Source of the DNA: Ophiura sarsii | Taxonomy: Eukaryota; Echinodermata; Ophiuroidea; Amphilepidida; Ophiuridae | Assembly: GCA_035610835.1 (NCBI GenBank) | Contig: CM069446.1 | Span: 68,867,062-68,931,061 of the forward strand | DNA: 64,000 nt | Direction of reading: 5' to 3' | Shown here: piece by piece, positions 10,142 through 22,355 of the stretch | Position numbering within the stretch: position 1 is the first letter of the stretch | How the letters are laid out: each line of letters opens with the position of its first letter | Position numbers and translations under genes: made by a program | The notes under the pieces: generated by a model | What the model was told of the DNA's origin: nothing | Database searches by the model: none | The model's input: the letters and a program-made list of their open reading frames with translations, nothing else

Positions 10142-13100
10142 TTTGTCCCTCCCTGTTCCCGGCCATGCCTGACCATATCTCCCTATGCCTACCTATGTCT
10201 GACCATACCTCGCTATGCCTTCCTGTACCTTGCTATGCCCACTATACCTCCCCGTTCCCGGCCATGCCCGACCATATCTCCCTATGCCTACCTATGTTTG
10301 GCCATACCTCCCTATGCCTTCCTGTACATTGATATGCCTCCAATACCTCCCTGTTCCCAGCCATGCCCGACCATATCTCCCTATGCCTACCTATGTTTGG
10401 CCATACCTCCCTATGCCTTCCTGTACCTTGCTATGCCCACTATACCTCCCCGTTCCCGGCCATGCCCGACCATATCTCCCTATGCCTACCTATGTCTGAC
10501 CATACCTCCCTATGCCTTCCTGTACATTGCTATGCCCCCTATACCTCTCCGTTCCCAGCCATGCCCGACCATATCTCCCTATGCCTACCTATGTTTGACC
10601 ATACCTCCCTATGCCTTCATGTACCTTGCTATGCCTCCTATACCTCCCCGTTCCCGGCCATGCCCGACCATATCTCCCTATGCCTACCTATGTTTGGCCA
10701 TACCTCCCTATGCCTTCCTGTACCTTGCGATGCCTCCTATACCTCCCCGTTCCCGGCCATGCCCGACCATATCTCCCTATGCCTACCTATGTTTGGCCAT
10801 ACCTCCCTATGCCTTCCTGTACCTTGCTATGCCCCCTATACCTCCCCGTTCTCTGCCATGCCCGACCATATCTCCCTATGCCTACCTATGTCTGACCATA
10901 CCTCCCTATGCCTTCCTGTACCTTGCTATGCCTCCTATACCTCCCCGTTCCCGGCCATGCCCGACCATATCTCCCTATGCCTACCTATGTTTGACCATAC
11001 CTTCCTATGCCTTCCTGTACATTGCTATGCCTCCTATACCTCCCCGTTCCCGGCCATGCCCGACCATATCTCCCTATGCCTACCTATGTTTGACTATGCC
11101 TTCCTGTACCTTGCTATGCCTCCTATACCTCCCCGTTCCCGGCCATGCCCGACCATATCTCCCTATGCCTACCTATGCTTGACCATACCTCCCTATGCCT
11201 TCCTGTACCTTGCTATGCCTCCTATACCTCCCTGTTCCCGGCCATGCCCGACCATATCGCCCTATGCCTACCTATGTTTGACTATGCCTTCCTGTACCCT
11301 GCTATGCTTCCTATACCTCCCTGTTCCCGGCCATGCCCGACCATATCTCCCTATGCCTACCTATGTTTGACCATACCTCCCTATGCCTTCCTGTACATTG
11401 CTATGCCTCCTATACCTCCCTGTTCCCGGCCATGCCCGACCATATCTCCCTATGCCTACCTATGTCTGAACATACCTCCCTATGCCTTCCTGTACCTTGC
11501 TATGCCTCCTATACCTCCCCGTTCCCGGCCATGCCCGACCATATCTCCCTATGCCTACCTATGTCTGACCATACCTCCCTATGCCTTTCTGTACATTGCT
11601 ATGCCTCCTATACCTCCCCGTTCCCGGCCATGCCCGACCATATCTCCCTATGCCTACCTATGTTTGACCATACCTCCCTATGCCTTCCTGTACATTGCTA
11701 TGCCTCCTATACCTCCCTGTTCCCAGCCATGCCCGACCATATCTCCCTATGCCTACCTATGTTTGACCATACCTCCCTATGCCTTCATGTACCTTGCTAT
11801 GCCTCCTATACCTCCCCGTTCCCGGCCATGCCCGACCATATCTCCCTATGCCTACCTATGTTTGGCCATACCTCCCTATGCCTTCCGGTACCTTGCTATG
11901 CCTCCTATACCTCCCCGTTCCCGGCCATGCCCGACCATATCTCCCTATGCCTACCTATGTTTAGCCATACCACCCTATGCCTTCCTGTACCTTGCTATGC
12001 CCCCTATACCTCCCCGTTCCCTGCCATGCCCGACCATATCTCCCTATGCCTACCTATGTCTGACCATACCTCCCTATGCCTTCCTGTACCTTGCTATGCC
12101 TCCTATACCTCGCCGTTCCCTGCCATGCCCGACCATATCACCCTATGCCCACCTATGTTTGGCCATACCGCCCTATGCCTTCCTCCTGTACCGTTCCGTT
12201 CCCGGCCATGCCCGACCATATCTCCCTATGCATACCTATGTCTGACCATACCTCCCTATGCCTTCCTGTAGCTTGCTATGCCTCCTATACCTCCCTGTTC
12301 CCTGCCATGCCCGACCATATCTCCCTATGTCTACCTATGTCTGACCATACCTCCCTATGCCTTCCTGTACCTTGCTATGCCTCCTATACCTCGCCGTTCC
12401 CTGCCATGCCCGACCATATCACCCTATGCCCACCTATGTTTGGCCATACCTCCCTATGCCTTCCTGTACCTTGCTATGCCTCCTATACCTCCCCGTTCCC
12501 GGCCATGCCCAACCATATCTCCCTATGCCTACATATGGTTGACCATACCTCCCTGTACATTGCTATGCCTCCTATACCTCGCCGTTCCCGGCCATGCCCG
12601 ACCATATCTCCCTATGCATACCTATGTCTGACCATACCTCCCTATGCCTTTCTGTACATTGCTATGCCTCCTATACCTCGCCGTTCCCGGCCATGCCCGA
12701 CCATATCTCCCTATGCATACCTATGTCTGACCATACCTCCCTATGCCTTCCTGTAGCTTGCTATGCCTCCTATACCTCCCTGTTCCCTGCCATGCCCGAC
12801 CATATCTCCCTATGCCTACCTATGTCTGACCATACCTCCCTATGCCTTCCTGTACCTTGCTATGCCCACTATACCTCCCCGTTCCCGGCCATGCCCGACC
12901 ATATCTCCCTATGCCTACCTATGTTTGACCATACCTCCCTATGCCTTCCTGTACATTGCTATGCCTCCTATACCTCGCCGTTCCCGGCCATGCCCGACCA
13001 TATCTCTCTATGCATACCTATGTCTGACCATACCTCCCTATGCCTTCCTGTAGCTTGCTATGCCTCCTATACCTCCCTGTTCCCGGCCATGCCCGACCAT

Positions 13101-15560
13101 ATCTCCCTATGCCTACCTGTACATTGCAATGCCTCCTATACCCCGCCATTCCCGGCCATGCCCGACCATATCTCCCTATGCCTACCTATGTTTGACCTTA
13201 CCTCCCTATGCCTTCATGTACATTGCTATGCCTCCTATACCTAGCCGTTCCCGGCCATGCCCGACCATATCTCCCTATGACTACCTATGTTTGACCATAC
13301 CTCCCTATGCCTTCCTGTACATTGCTATACCTCGCCGTTCCCTGCCATGCCCGACCATATTACCCTATGCCCACGTATGTTTGGCCATACCTCCCTATGC
13401 CTTCCTGTACCCTGCTATGCCTCCTATACCTCGCCGTTCCTGGCCATGCCCGACCATATCTCCCTATGCCTACCTATGTTTGGCCATACCTCCCTATGTC
13501 TTCCTGTACCTTGCTATGCCCACTATACCTCCCCGTTCCCGGCCAAGCCCGACCATATCTCCCTATGCCTACCTATGTCTGACCATACCTCCCTATGCCT
13601 TCCTGTACATTGGTATGCCCCCTATACCTCTCCGTTCCCAGCCATGCCCGACCATATCTCCCTATGCCTACCTATGTTTGACCATACCTCCCTATGCCTT
13701 CATGTACCTTGCTATGCCTGCTATGCCTCCTATACCTCCCCGTTCCCGGCCATGCCCGATCATATCTCCCTATGCCTACCTATGTTTGGCCATACCTCCC
13801 TATGCCTTCCTGTACCTTGCTATGCCTCCTATACCTCCCCGTTCCCGGCCATGCCCGACCATATCTCCCTATGCCTACCTATGTTTGACCATACCTCCCT
13901 ATGCCTTCATGTACCTTGCTATGCCTCCTATACATCCCCGTTCCCGGCCATGCCCGACCATATCTCCCTATGCCTACCTATGTTTGGCCATACCTCCCTA
14001 TGCCTTCCTGTACATTGCTATGCCTCCTATACCTCCCTGTTCCCAGCCATGCCCGACCATATCTCCCTATGCCTACCTATGTTTGACCATACCTCCCTAT
14101 GCCTTCCTGTACCTTGCTATGCCTCCTATACCTCCCTGTTCCCGGCCATGCCCGACCATATCGCCCTATGCCTACCTATGTTTGACTATGCCTTCCTGTA
14201 CCCTGCTATGCTTCCTATACCTCCCTGTTCCCGGCCATGCCCGACCATATCTCCCTATGCCTACCTATGTCTGACCATACCTCCCTATGCCTTCCTGTGC
14301 CTTGCTATGCCTCATATACCTCCCCGTTCCCGGCCATGCCCGACCATATCTCCCTATGCCTACCTATGTTTGACCATACCTCCCTATGCCTTCCTGTGCC
14401 TTGCTATGCCTCATATACCTCCCCGTTCCCGGCCATGCCCGACCATATCTCCCTATGCCTACCTATGTTTGGCCATACCTCCCTATGACTTCCTGTACAT
14501 TGCTATGCCTCCTATACCTCCCTGTTCCCAGCCATGCCCGACCATATCTCCCTATGCCTACCTATGTCTGAACATACCTCCCTATGCCTTCCTGTACCTT
14601 GCTATGCCTCCTATACCTCCCCGTTCCCGGCCATGCCCGACCATATCTCCCTATGCCTACCTATGTCTGACCATACCTCCCTATGCCTTCCTGTACATTG
14701 ATATGCCTCCTATACCTCCCCGTTCCCGGCCATGCCCGACCATATCTCCCTATGCCTACCTATGTTTGACCATACCTCCCTATGCCTTACTGTACCTTGC
14801 TATGCCCACTATACCTCCCCGTTCCCGGCCATGCCCGACCATATCTCCCTATGCCTACCTATGTTTGACCATACCTCTCTATGCCTTCCTGTCCATTGCT
14901 ATGCCTCCTATACCTCGCCGTTCCCGGCCATGCCCGACCTATGTCTGACCATACCTCCCTATGCCTGTCTGTACATTGCTATGCCTCCTATACCTCGCCG
15001 TTCCCGGCCATGCCCGACCATATTTCCCTATGCATACCTATGTCTGACCATACCTCCCTATGCCTTCCTGTAGCTTGCTATGCCTCCTATACCTCCCTGT
15101 TCCCGGCCATGCCCGACCATAATTCCCTATGCCTACCTGTACATTGCTATGCCTCCTATACCCAGCCATTCCCGGCCATGCCCGACCATATCTCCCTATG
15201 CCTACCTATGTTTGACCTTACCTCCCTATGCCTTCATGTACATTGCTATGCCTCCTATACCTAGCTGTTCCCTGCCATGCCCGAACATATCTCCCTATGC
15301 ATACATATGTCTGACCATACTTCCTATGCCTTCCTGTAGCTTGCTATGCCTGCTATACCTCACCGTTCCCTGCCATGCCCGACCATATCTCCCTATGCTA
15401 TGTCTGACCATGCCTCCTATGCCTCCCCGTTCCCGGCCATGCCCGACCATATCTCCCTATGGCTACCTATATCTGCCTATGCCTCCCATGCCTCGCCATT
15501 CCCGGCCATGCCCGACCATACCTCTCTTTTCCTTCCCGTACTATGCTATGCCTCCTGTGC
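10142..15560 (+). repeat. Satellite/minisatellite array, 99-bp unit, roughly 54 copies
   Basis: The unit is 99 bp and includes CCATGCCCGACCATATCTCC, CTATGCCTACCTATGT and CTATGCCTTCCTGTACCTTG. Each unit is itself about three related sub-blocks, two of which start CTATGCC and all of which end in a CTCC-like motif. The + strand is pyrimidine-rich. Because 99 is divisible by 3, two forward frames stay open for many units, giving 33-residue repeats (MPDHISLCLP... and MPPIPP...). Variants with 10-bp deletions (11092, 14185) and other irregular units shift the frame, and there is no gene context, so I do not call a protein. Some variant units recur in the same order about 2.0, 2.9 and 3.1 kb apart, indicating block duplications inside the array. 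Confidence 0.95.
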
Positions 15561-15562
15561 TT

Positions 15563-15725
15563 AATTGCGTAACGGATATGCCACGGGCGGGGGTGGGCGG
15601 GCGGGGCATGGTCGGGGGAGTGACTGGTGGGCTACGGGAGATGGTTAAGGTTAAGGCCTTGGAGTTGAAATATGTCACGGGGCGTGGGCGGGCGGGGGTC
15701 TTTTAATTAAAATTTGAAAACTTTT
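15563..15725 (+). repeat. GC-rich repeat block abutting the satellite
   Basis: The segment from ATTGCGTAACGGATATGCCA to AAAACTTTTGAATT is the reverse complement, with small differences, of about 20430-20615. Shared inner blocks include GGGAGATGGTTAAGGT and GCCTTGGAGTTGAAATATG. It sits directly at the 3' edge of the 99-bp array. Confidence 0.8.
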
Positions 15726-16524
15726 GAATTGTTTATCCATCCCCAAAAACAACACCACAATTTTACCTACATACTGACCAGGCATGGGTCCCGGGCATGG
15801 GTATCGAAGCTTTAATCTCATGGTATCCCTCAATGCATGTGGGTCAAAGAATATAAGTTTAGAATAATGATTAGGAAAAACATCATGTACATATTTACTT
15901 TTTTTCAGAAAGTTGTTCGCTCAAATACTATGTCATGATATTACTTTATTTTTTATTTAACTTTTATGCTTTGGTATCTGACTAGGTTTACAGTAAATTG
16001 ACCCTCACCCCTATGGCTTTTTTAAAACATTTGTATAATGGTCACTGTCATTGTACTAAGCAGGTATATATGTCTAAATGTTGACTGCTAAAATTGCACA
16101 TTAAAGTTGTAAAAGGGGGACATGGCTCATCAGCTCACCCGATCTTAACGCTAACGCTACCCCCGACTTTTTTTCAGATTTTTTTTTTCAATGTGGAAAA
16201 TTGACCAAAAGATTCCCCTGATATTTGATCGAGGGACTTCCAGCACCAGCGGCGAACGATTCCCCACTACACCACGGGTGTCAAGGCTAGTTGGCGCAGT
16301 ATATTGCGCCAACTATATGGGCTGGTCCAATTTTTCATTGACAAACTTCCACGCCGGGTAGTACCAACCTGAGACTAATATACCTAAAGGGATAGGAAGC
16401 ATGGGCTCGATCTATTGTTGTTTACCCAGGTGTATAAAACACCTCTGATACGGCTGCTGTCCGTGTAGGCACGCATGCAGACGATACCGGCCAAGCGGCA
16501 AGAACCCGCATATAAAACAAAAAT
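15726..16524. other. Unique DNA with a tRNA-like stretch and a palindrome
   Basis: The minus strand at about 16213-16282 reads CCGTGGTGTAGTGGGGAATC, an A-box-like start of a tRNA-derived element with a weak B box. A palindrome AGTTGGCGCA with a 6-base loop lies at about 16290-16316. The rest is AT-rich and non-coding as far as I can see. Confidence 0.45.
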
Positions 16525-16596
16525 GATCATAACGGGGCTCGAACTCACAACCTTTCGCTCCCCATATCAACGTTCCATCCATTACACCAACCGTGC
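16525..16596 (-). tRNA. tRNA-like sequence, second copy of the 6718 module
   Basis: The minus strand reads GCACGGTTGGTGTAATGGAT and GAGTTCGAGCCCC, matching 6718-6790 with substitutions. Homology continues into the adjacent flank (GTCCGTGT, GATACCGGCC, CATATAAAAC), so the tRNA-like part is one end of a longer dispersed repeat. Confidence 0.55.
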
Positions 16597-16983
16597 TAAT
16601 TTAACAAAATGTTGGCAAATAATTTATTTATATCTAATTTTATTAATTGGACATTTGAACTTGAAAAAAGGGCGAAAAAGGACACATAGACTTTAATTGG
16701 TGTTAGGATTATTTACTGTAGTTATACATAGAAAAGTATTATTGTAGAATTTTGCGATGTGTATTCGCGATTACGTATTAAGCCAATACGAATTGTCAAA
16801 GTTCGGAATTCGTGTCCAGCATCGTCTGAATGCCATGAACGATTTATCGTCTCAAATGTGACTTTTGGCTTATTTTGTGCATCAATTTACACGAAAAACG
16901 TAAAATGTAAAGTATATGAACTGGGGGCAACAAATAGTTTGTTTTCAATTACAGACGATGATATAGTTTTCAATGTTAATTAA

Positions 16984-17115
16984 GTTTACTTAAGAAATGA
17001 AAAATAGGCCTGAAATATTGCCTAAAATGGCTCAAATAAAAATGTGTGGCATACCCACATTTTTATATTGAATATTGCGTTAAATGGCTCAAATAAAAAT
17101 GTGTGGCATTAACCC
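16984..17115. repeat. Direct duplication of ~35 bp
   Basis: GGCTCAAATAAAAATGTGTG occurs twice (about 17028 and 17085), in AT-rich sequence just before a SINE fragment. Confidence 0.6.
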
Positions 17116-17315
17116 ACATGGTTCAAATCCGGGGGGGGGGGGGTCGGGGTGACCTTGCTGGTGAATTTTGGGGGTCGAAAAAGAAATCTGTTGTCGTGTG
17201 GTGATCTAGAGTTAGGGTTATACAGCATTTTTTTTTTTAAATTCCAAAATGTTGTAATTTTCATCTTTGTTAACCCTAACTCTACTACACCACATGGCAA
17301 CTGTGCGGAAACAAT
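17116..17315. mobile_element. SINE body fragment with inverted partial copy
   Basis: The body TGGTGAATTTTGGGGGTCG and GTGTGGTGATCTAGAGTTAG matches the complete SINE at 17409-17560 but lacks the tRNA head. A reverse-complement partial copy of its 3' end (TAACCCTAACTCTACTACAC) lies at about 17271-17312. Confidence 0.65.
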
Positions 17316-17404
17316 GTTTTTATAACCCGGCGTGCAGGTTTTGGGGCTACAAAATGGACCCAGGCTATACAACGAGCCGAATATAGGCTACTCGCCGAGT
17401 GTCA

Positions 17405-17560
17405 ACTGGCAGCCGTGGTGTAGTGGCCGGGATATGGGCCCTGCTGCTGGAGGTCCGTGGTTCAAATCCGGGGGGGGGGGGTGGAGTGACCTTTCTGGTG
17501 AATTTTGGGGGTCGGAAAAGAAATCTGTTGCCGTGTGGTGATCTAGAGTTACGGTTATAG
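17405..17560 (+). mobile_element. tRNA-derived SINE
   Basis: The head has an A box (CCGTGGTGTAGTGGCCGGG) and a B box (GTGGTTCAAATCC) at tRNA-like spacing, then a G run and a body GAGTGACCTTTCTGGTGAAT. Pol III promoter boxes plus an unrelated body define a tRNA-type SINE. The same body occurs at 17116. Confidence 0.7.
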
Positions 17561-17635
17561 TACTTCTTGTATTGTAAATGATGTTGTTAACTATTTTACG
17601 CTTATAAACATTAAGATAAATAATTCATGTTTGTG

Positions 17636-17925
17636 GCTTTGGTTAAATTACCACATCACAAAAGCTTATTACCACATCACAAAAGCTTTGGTTTAATTAC
17701 CACATCACAAAGCTTTGGTTTAATTACCATATCACAAAAGCTTATGGTTAAATTACCACATCACAAAAGCCTTGGTTTAATTACCACATCACAAAGCTTA
17801 CAGTTAAATTACCACATCACAAAAGCTTTTGGTTAAATTACCACATCACAAAAGCTTTTGGTTAAATTACCACATCACAAAAGCTTATGGTTAAATTACC
17901 ACATCACAAAAGCTTATGGTGTGCC
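17636..17925 (+). repeat. Tandem array of ~28-30 bp, about 10 copies
   Basis: The unit is approximately TTACCACATCACAAAAGCTT plus a variable GGTTAAA spacer, regularly containing the HindIII-like AAGCTT. Copies differ by small indels. Confidence 0.9.
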
Positions 17926-19919
17926 TGTCCTCTTCAAGCCAATATTTCTGTACTTCGTACATGGCTTTTATACCGAACTAGTTCTACTCTCAAATCCCAT
18001 TATTTAGGTCTAAGCAACAACAAAAAAGGAAGCTGTGTGAACCTGCCTTTCGTATAAAGCATGGAGTCTACACCCAACGTGAGCTGGTACTTAAATGTGT
18101 ATTTTTGGTTAAAAATAAGTCACATTGTTTACAGTAGGCCTGTGTAGATTGTTTTATATCTAAATTCTAAGCCTACAAAATCCAACTTATTGATAAGAAA
18201 GCCAATGGTTTGCTCATTCCAAAAATAATTTGTTTTGTTCTGAACCAATACAATACAGGGTGTGCAAAATGTAAAACTTATTACTCTAAAAAATAAAACT
18301 TATTACCCTCATCAAGTATTAGTTATATAAACTGCATATTTAGATCAAATACAGCAAGACATTGTAGAGTCTTAAATGTGATGCATGATGATTATTTACT
18401 ACTCAAAAATAAAATGTATGTCCCCCATTAAAATGTAGGGGATATTTTAAAGAATATACAGGGTGTTTTCGAATTTCAATTGAAATACCGTCAGTTTGTT
18501 ATTGATTTTGTTTGTTAGAAATGTATATAGAACGAAACATGCTTATAATACATTACCGTGTCATTAGTACAATGTATAACCTAGACAGTCCATTCCCTAT
18601 ATTTTATAAATAATAAAAACCATACAGGGTGCATCTGGTTTTATGGACAGGTTGAACACTTTTACAATGCGTGATAAGGACTTATTATCGTTCTAGTTAT
18701 TGAGCAAGCTGGCTATCAATTTAACTTAACCTGCTTGCTAATTACAATTGACAAGCATAACTCATACAATTGACATGTTTTTAGTGAAAAGGTTGGTGTA
18801 GTACTACGCAGTGCATGATGTCACGCCCGATATGTAATTCATTACTTGCACTAATTAGGCCCACATTTATTAACTTATATATGTTTTAGCATTTTTATAT
18901 GAAACATCATGTCTTAAACATTCTTTCATGCATATTTACCAAACACTTTACTCCGTGCTCCCCCACCCCACCCCCTCCCATCACCACATCTGCGCCGCTT
19001 ATGACCGTACTTACCCCCTCCTCCTCCCCCTCCTTCTCCTCGTCCTCTTTTTTCTTTTCTTTTTTACTATTTGGTGGGGGGGGGGGGGGGGGCATGGGCT
19101 GATGCTCTCCCTACATACGCCACGTTGTGATCTTGGGCTAAATGTAAACAATCAAGTTCACTTGATAAATAGTATTTGCGAGTGACTTTGTTCCTAAGGA
19201 TCCAACGATTCACCCACCCATCTTCACCCCGGGATTTACGCCTATGATACGTACAAATCTGAACCGAGTGGGGGCATAAAAGTCTTGCACTAATGGGAGG
19301 GGGAGTTTTCCGGTTTGTAAAGGGGGTGGAGGGTAAGACACTGATCAAATGCAAGTTGCTCCCCACCACATTTCTGAACAATCTCTTATAACACAATCAT
19401 CATACACATCCCTTTTACACAGCAGCTTATAAACGGTGCCAGAAGAACATGACCGTGACGTGGAACATTGCATCTTGTACGCTCAAGGTTATGATTTCAG
19501 CTCTAGAGACACCTTGTTTACAGTGGAAAAATTGGACATATTCAACTTGTACATGATTCATGTACCTGAAAACAGACACTACTTAAACATGTTAAATACC
19601 CTACTCAAAAACAAAAAATCCACATACAATTTATACCAGAGAAAATTAAGTGATAGAGTAATTACAAACTTAGCCAGATCTACCACCAGACAAGGGCAGA
19701 AGCAGTGATGACAGACAGATATGTCTGGCCAAAAATCCTGTAAATGTACACACTTAAAAAATAAGTAGTTAATAATGATTCCTTGTCAAGGTTCAACTAT
19801 GGACCAACTGAAAGAAGGGTTAAATATGACATTTTCCAGTTAAGTGTGTATTTATTTATTATAGTCTGTAACTTAATACCAGCCTGTTTTATGGAGTGTA
19901 CCAGTCCAGTCTGTTGGTA
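17926..19919. other. Mostly unique DNA with solitary MITE ends
   Basis: TACAGGGTG motifs at 18256, 18458 and 18625 resemble left ends of Tc1/mariner-type MITEs, but no CACCCTGTA partners follow, so they are solo or decayed ends. A poly-G stretch lies at 19074-19092. A 90-codon open frame at 19436-19708 has no recognisable domain and is probably chance. Confidence 0.5.
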
Positions 19920-20108
19920 CTGTAAAACAAGTTAATTTCGCGAATTTCGCGAGAGGCTCAAATTCGCGAAATTATATTGCCGCGAATTAATGTGTGTAAA
20001 GATGACGCTAGTGGTAGAAATTTTAGATTCGCGAAATTAAGTTACCGCGATACTAGTGATGATTAGCAATTCGCGAAAAATATGCCGCGAAATTAACTTG
20101 TTTTACAG
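19920..20108. mobile_element. 189-bp MITE with perfect 23-bp TIR and TA duplication
   Basis: The left end CTGTAAAACAAGTTAATTTC continuing GCG is exactly mirrored at the right end, and TA flanks both sides. The inside is rich in TTCGCGAA. Similar TACTGTAAAA-ended elements occur at 24810, 28515, 33812, 34098 and 41990, so it is a family. Probably Tc1/mariner-type. Confidence 0.9.
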
Positions 20109-20249
20109 TATTGAAATCATAACAACTTGGTGAGCCCTCATTACTCAAGTTTGACACAGTGGGACTATTGCCTGGGTAGGCGTACAAATAAATTGTTCCA
20201 TTCGTGCCCTCACGGGCACTCATGGAACAACATTTACTTATTATTAGGA

Positions 20250-20289
20250 CTAGCGGGACGCCCGTCCTTCGGACGGGCTCTCCCGCTAG
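20250..20289. repeat. GC-rich hairpin, inverted partner of 22314
   Basis: CTAGCGGGAC and GCCCGTCC pair with GGACGGGC and TCCCGCTAG around a TTC loop, a near-perfect 40-bp palindrome. The reverse-oriented relative is at 22314-22355. Confidence 0.85.
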
Positions 20290-20429
20290 GGAGTAGGGCC
20301 TACCAGATAGAACACCTACAAAATGAAACAACTTAAAGTGTTGGAAAATCTATAACGAAACACATAGGACTAGAACAATATTTAAAACATTTTTGTTTTA
20401 AATCAAAAGGTTTTGTATTGAGTAGGCCT

Positions 20430-22250
20430 AATTCAAAAGTTTTCATATTTCAATTAAAAAAAATTGAAAAAGACCGCCCCCCCGCCCGCCCACGCCCGTG
20501 GCATATTTCAACTCCAAGGCCTAGACCTTAACCATCTCCCGTACCCCACCCATCCCTCCCCCGCCCTGTCCCCGCCCCGCCCGCCCCCACCCGTGGCATA
20601 TCCGTTACGCAATTTAGCATCACATTTCTTCATTAATCCCCTGTCTCCACACCATATTACATCATTACACACAACCCCCATTCGTCACCGCCCCCGCCCG
20701 CCCCGCCCCGTGGCATATCTCAACCCCAAGGCCAAAAGTTCTCCGCCCCGCTACTTATCTCAACGCCAAGGCCTAACCTAACCATCTCCCGTAGCGGCGT
20801 ATTTCTCCAATATGTGTCCGCCCGCGTGTTACATACAGTATCAAATCCCACATCTGACACCATCGTTACGCAATTTAATAATACATTTCTTTATTTCTTT
20901 ATTAACCCCATCCCAAACCACATAACCCTAACATAAGCTAGGCCCTAAGGGTATCATTACACACAACCCCTAACCGTCACCGCTCCCGCCCCGTGGCTTA
21001 TGCAACCCCAAGGCCTAAACCGTAACCAACTCCATCCCGTGGCGCAGCGTATGATTTCTCCAATATTTGTCCGCCCGCGTGTGTAGGGTGCGTGGGTGTA
21101 GTGCGTGTGCGCGTTTATTTTGCATGGCGCATTGCGACGCGTTATATCCTACACGCACCGACTGCATGGTTACAGTGTACGCATGAGAAAAACAAACATG
21201 GCCCGCGGTAGAAATAGTCTCAAAAGCCGGGCTGAAAAGGCTTTTGATTTCCCGCTTTTGCTCATATCTCGGTCAATTCTGTACGGGTTTCGGCCATTTA
21301 TAGCTTATAACCTGTTTCAAGACATCATCTAGTATCAGTGAAATATTCACGGCTTTAAAATGCAAAATGAAATAACACATAAGTAGCTGTACGAACATTT
21401 ATCGCGAAATTGGTAAGAATAAAATGGTAAAATATAATGTATAGGCCTATTTCCTTACACCTGAAATTGAATGCTTCCCGTCATTACCCCCAGCTATATC
21501 CTATGGTTTATACTTTTAAGGAACCATACTATTTCATTCCACCTCATGACCCTCCCTGTTACCCAATTTAGTATCAAATTTCTTCATTAACCCCCTGCCA
21601 CCTAAACCACATTACTTCATTAAACCCCCTCGCCCGGCCCGTCCCCAACCCGCCCCGTGCTTATCTCACCCTTAAACCTTAACCATCTCCCCAAGCTATC
21701 CCATATGGCTTATACCGTAAGGAACCACAGTATTTCTTTCCACCTCGTGATCCTCCCTGTTAGTGTTACGTAATTTAGTATCGCATTTCTTCATTTACTC
21801 TCCCAAACCACATTTCTTCATTAGACCCCCTCGCCCCAGCCGTCCCCCGCCCCCGACCCGACGCCACCCGCCCTGCCGTCCCCGTCTCCGCCCCCGCCCC
21901 GTGGCTTATCTCAACCCCAAAATCAAAACCGCAACTCCCGTGACGCAGCGTATTTCTCCAATATTTGCCCGCCCGCCTTTGTAGGGTTGCGTGGGTGTAG
22001 TGCGTGCGCGTTTATTTCGCATGGCGCACTGCGACGCGTTTTGTGTTACTCGCGCCGACTGCATGGTTACAGCGTACGCAGTGAAAAACAAACATGGCCC
22101 GTAGAAATAGTCTCAAAAGCCGGGCTGAAACCCTGGATTTCCCGGTTTTGCTCATATCTCGGTCAATTCTGTACGGTTTTCAGCCATTGATAGCTTATAA
22201 CACTCACATTATAATCATCTTTTATCAGTGCAAAGTTCACGGCGTTTAGT
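20430..22250. repeat. GC-rich imperfect repeat region
   Basis: The motifs TTACGCAATTTAGTATC (in variants at about 20612, 20868, 21558 and 21767), CATTTCTTCATTA and CTCAACCCCAAGGCC recur. Two direct copies of a ~330-bp block, running from GTGGCTTAT to TTATAGCTTATAAC, lie at about 20993-21312 and 21900-22202. They share TAGAAATAGTCTCAAAAGCC and TGCATGGTTACAG. No intact frame spans the copies. Confidence 0.8.
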
Positions 22251-22313
22251 TGCAAACTGAGAGAGCCTTTTATGGATACATACATACATACATATGTGTA
22301 CTTACTTACTACT

Positions 22314-22355
22314 TACTAGCGGGAGCCCGTTCGAAGAACGGGCGTCCCGCTAGTA
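22314..22355. repeat. GC-rich hairpin, inverted partner of 20250
   Basis: TACTAGCGGGA is mirrored by TCCCGCTAGTA and GCCCGTTC by GAACGGGC, giving a ~42-bp palindrome. It is the reverse complement of the 20250 hairpin apart from a few bases, so the two bracket the ~2.1 kb GC-rich block. This resembles, but does not prove, palindromic ends of a Helitron-type element. Confidence 0.8.

Noticed and set aside
10235..15706. Long open frames (up to 553 codons) across the satellite
   Set aside because: They follow from a 99-bp period without stops. They switch frame at indels, overlap in several frames and have no gene context.
17636..17925. CRISPR-like array (regular ~30-bp units)
   Set aside because: The repeat has no unique spacers, and the DNA is eukaryotic. 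It is a plain tandem repeat.
19436..19708. 90-codon open frame
   Set aside because: There is no recognised motif, no splice or promoter context, and the sequence is AT-rich.
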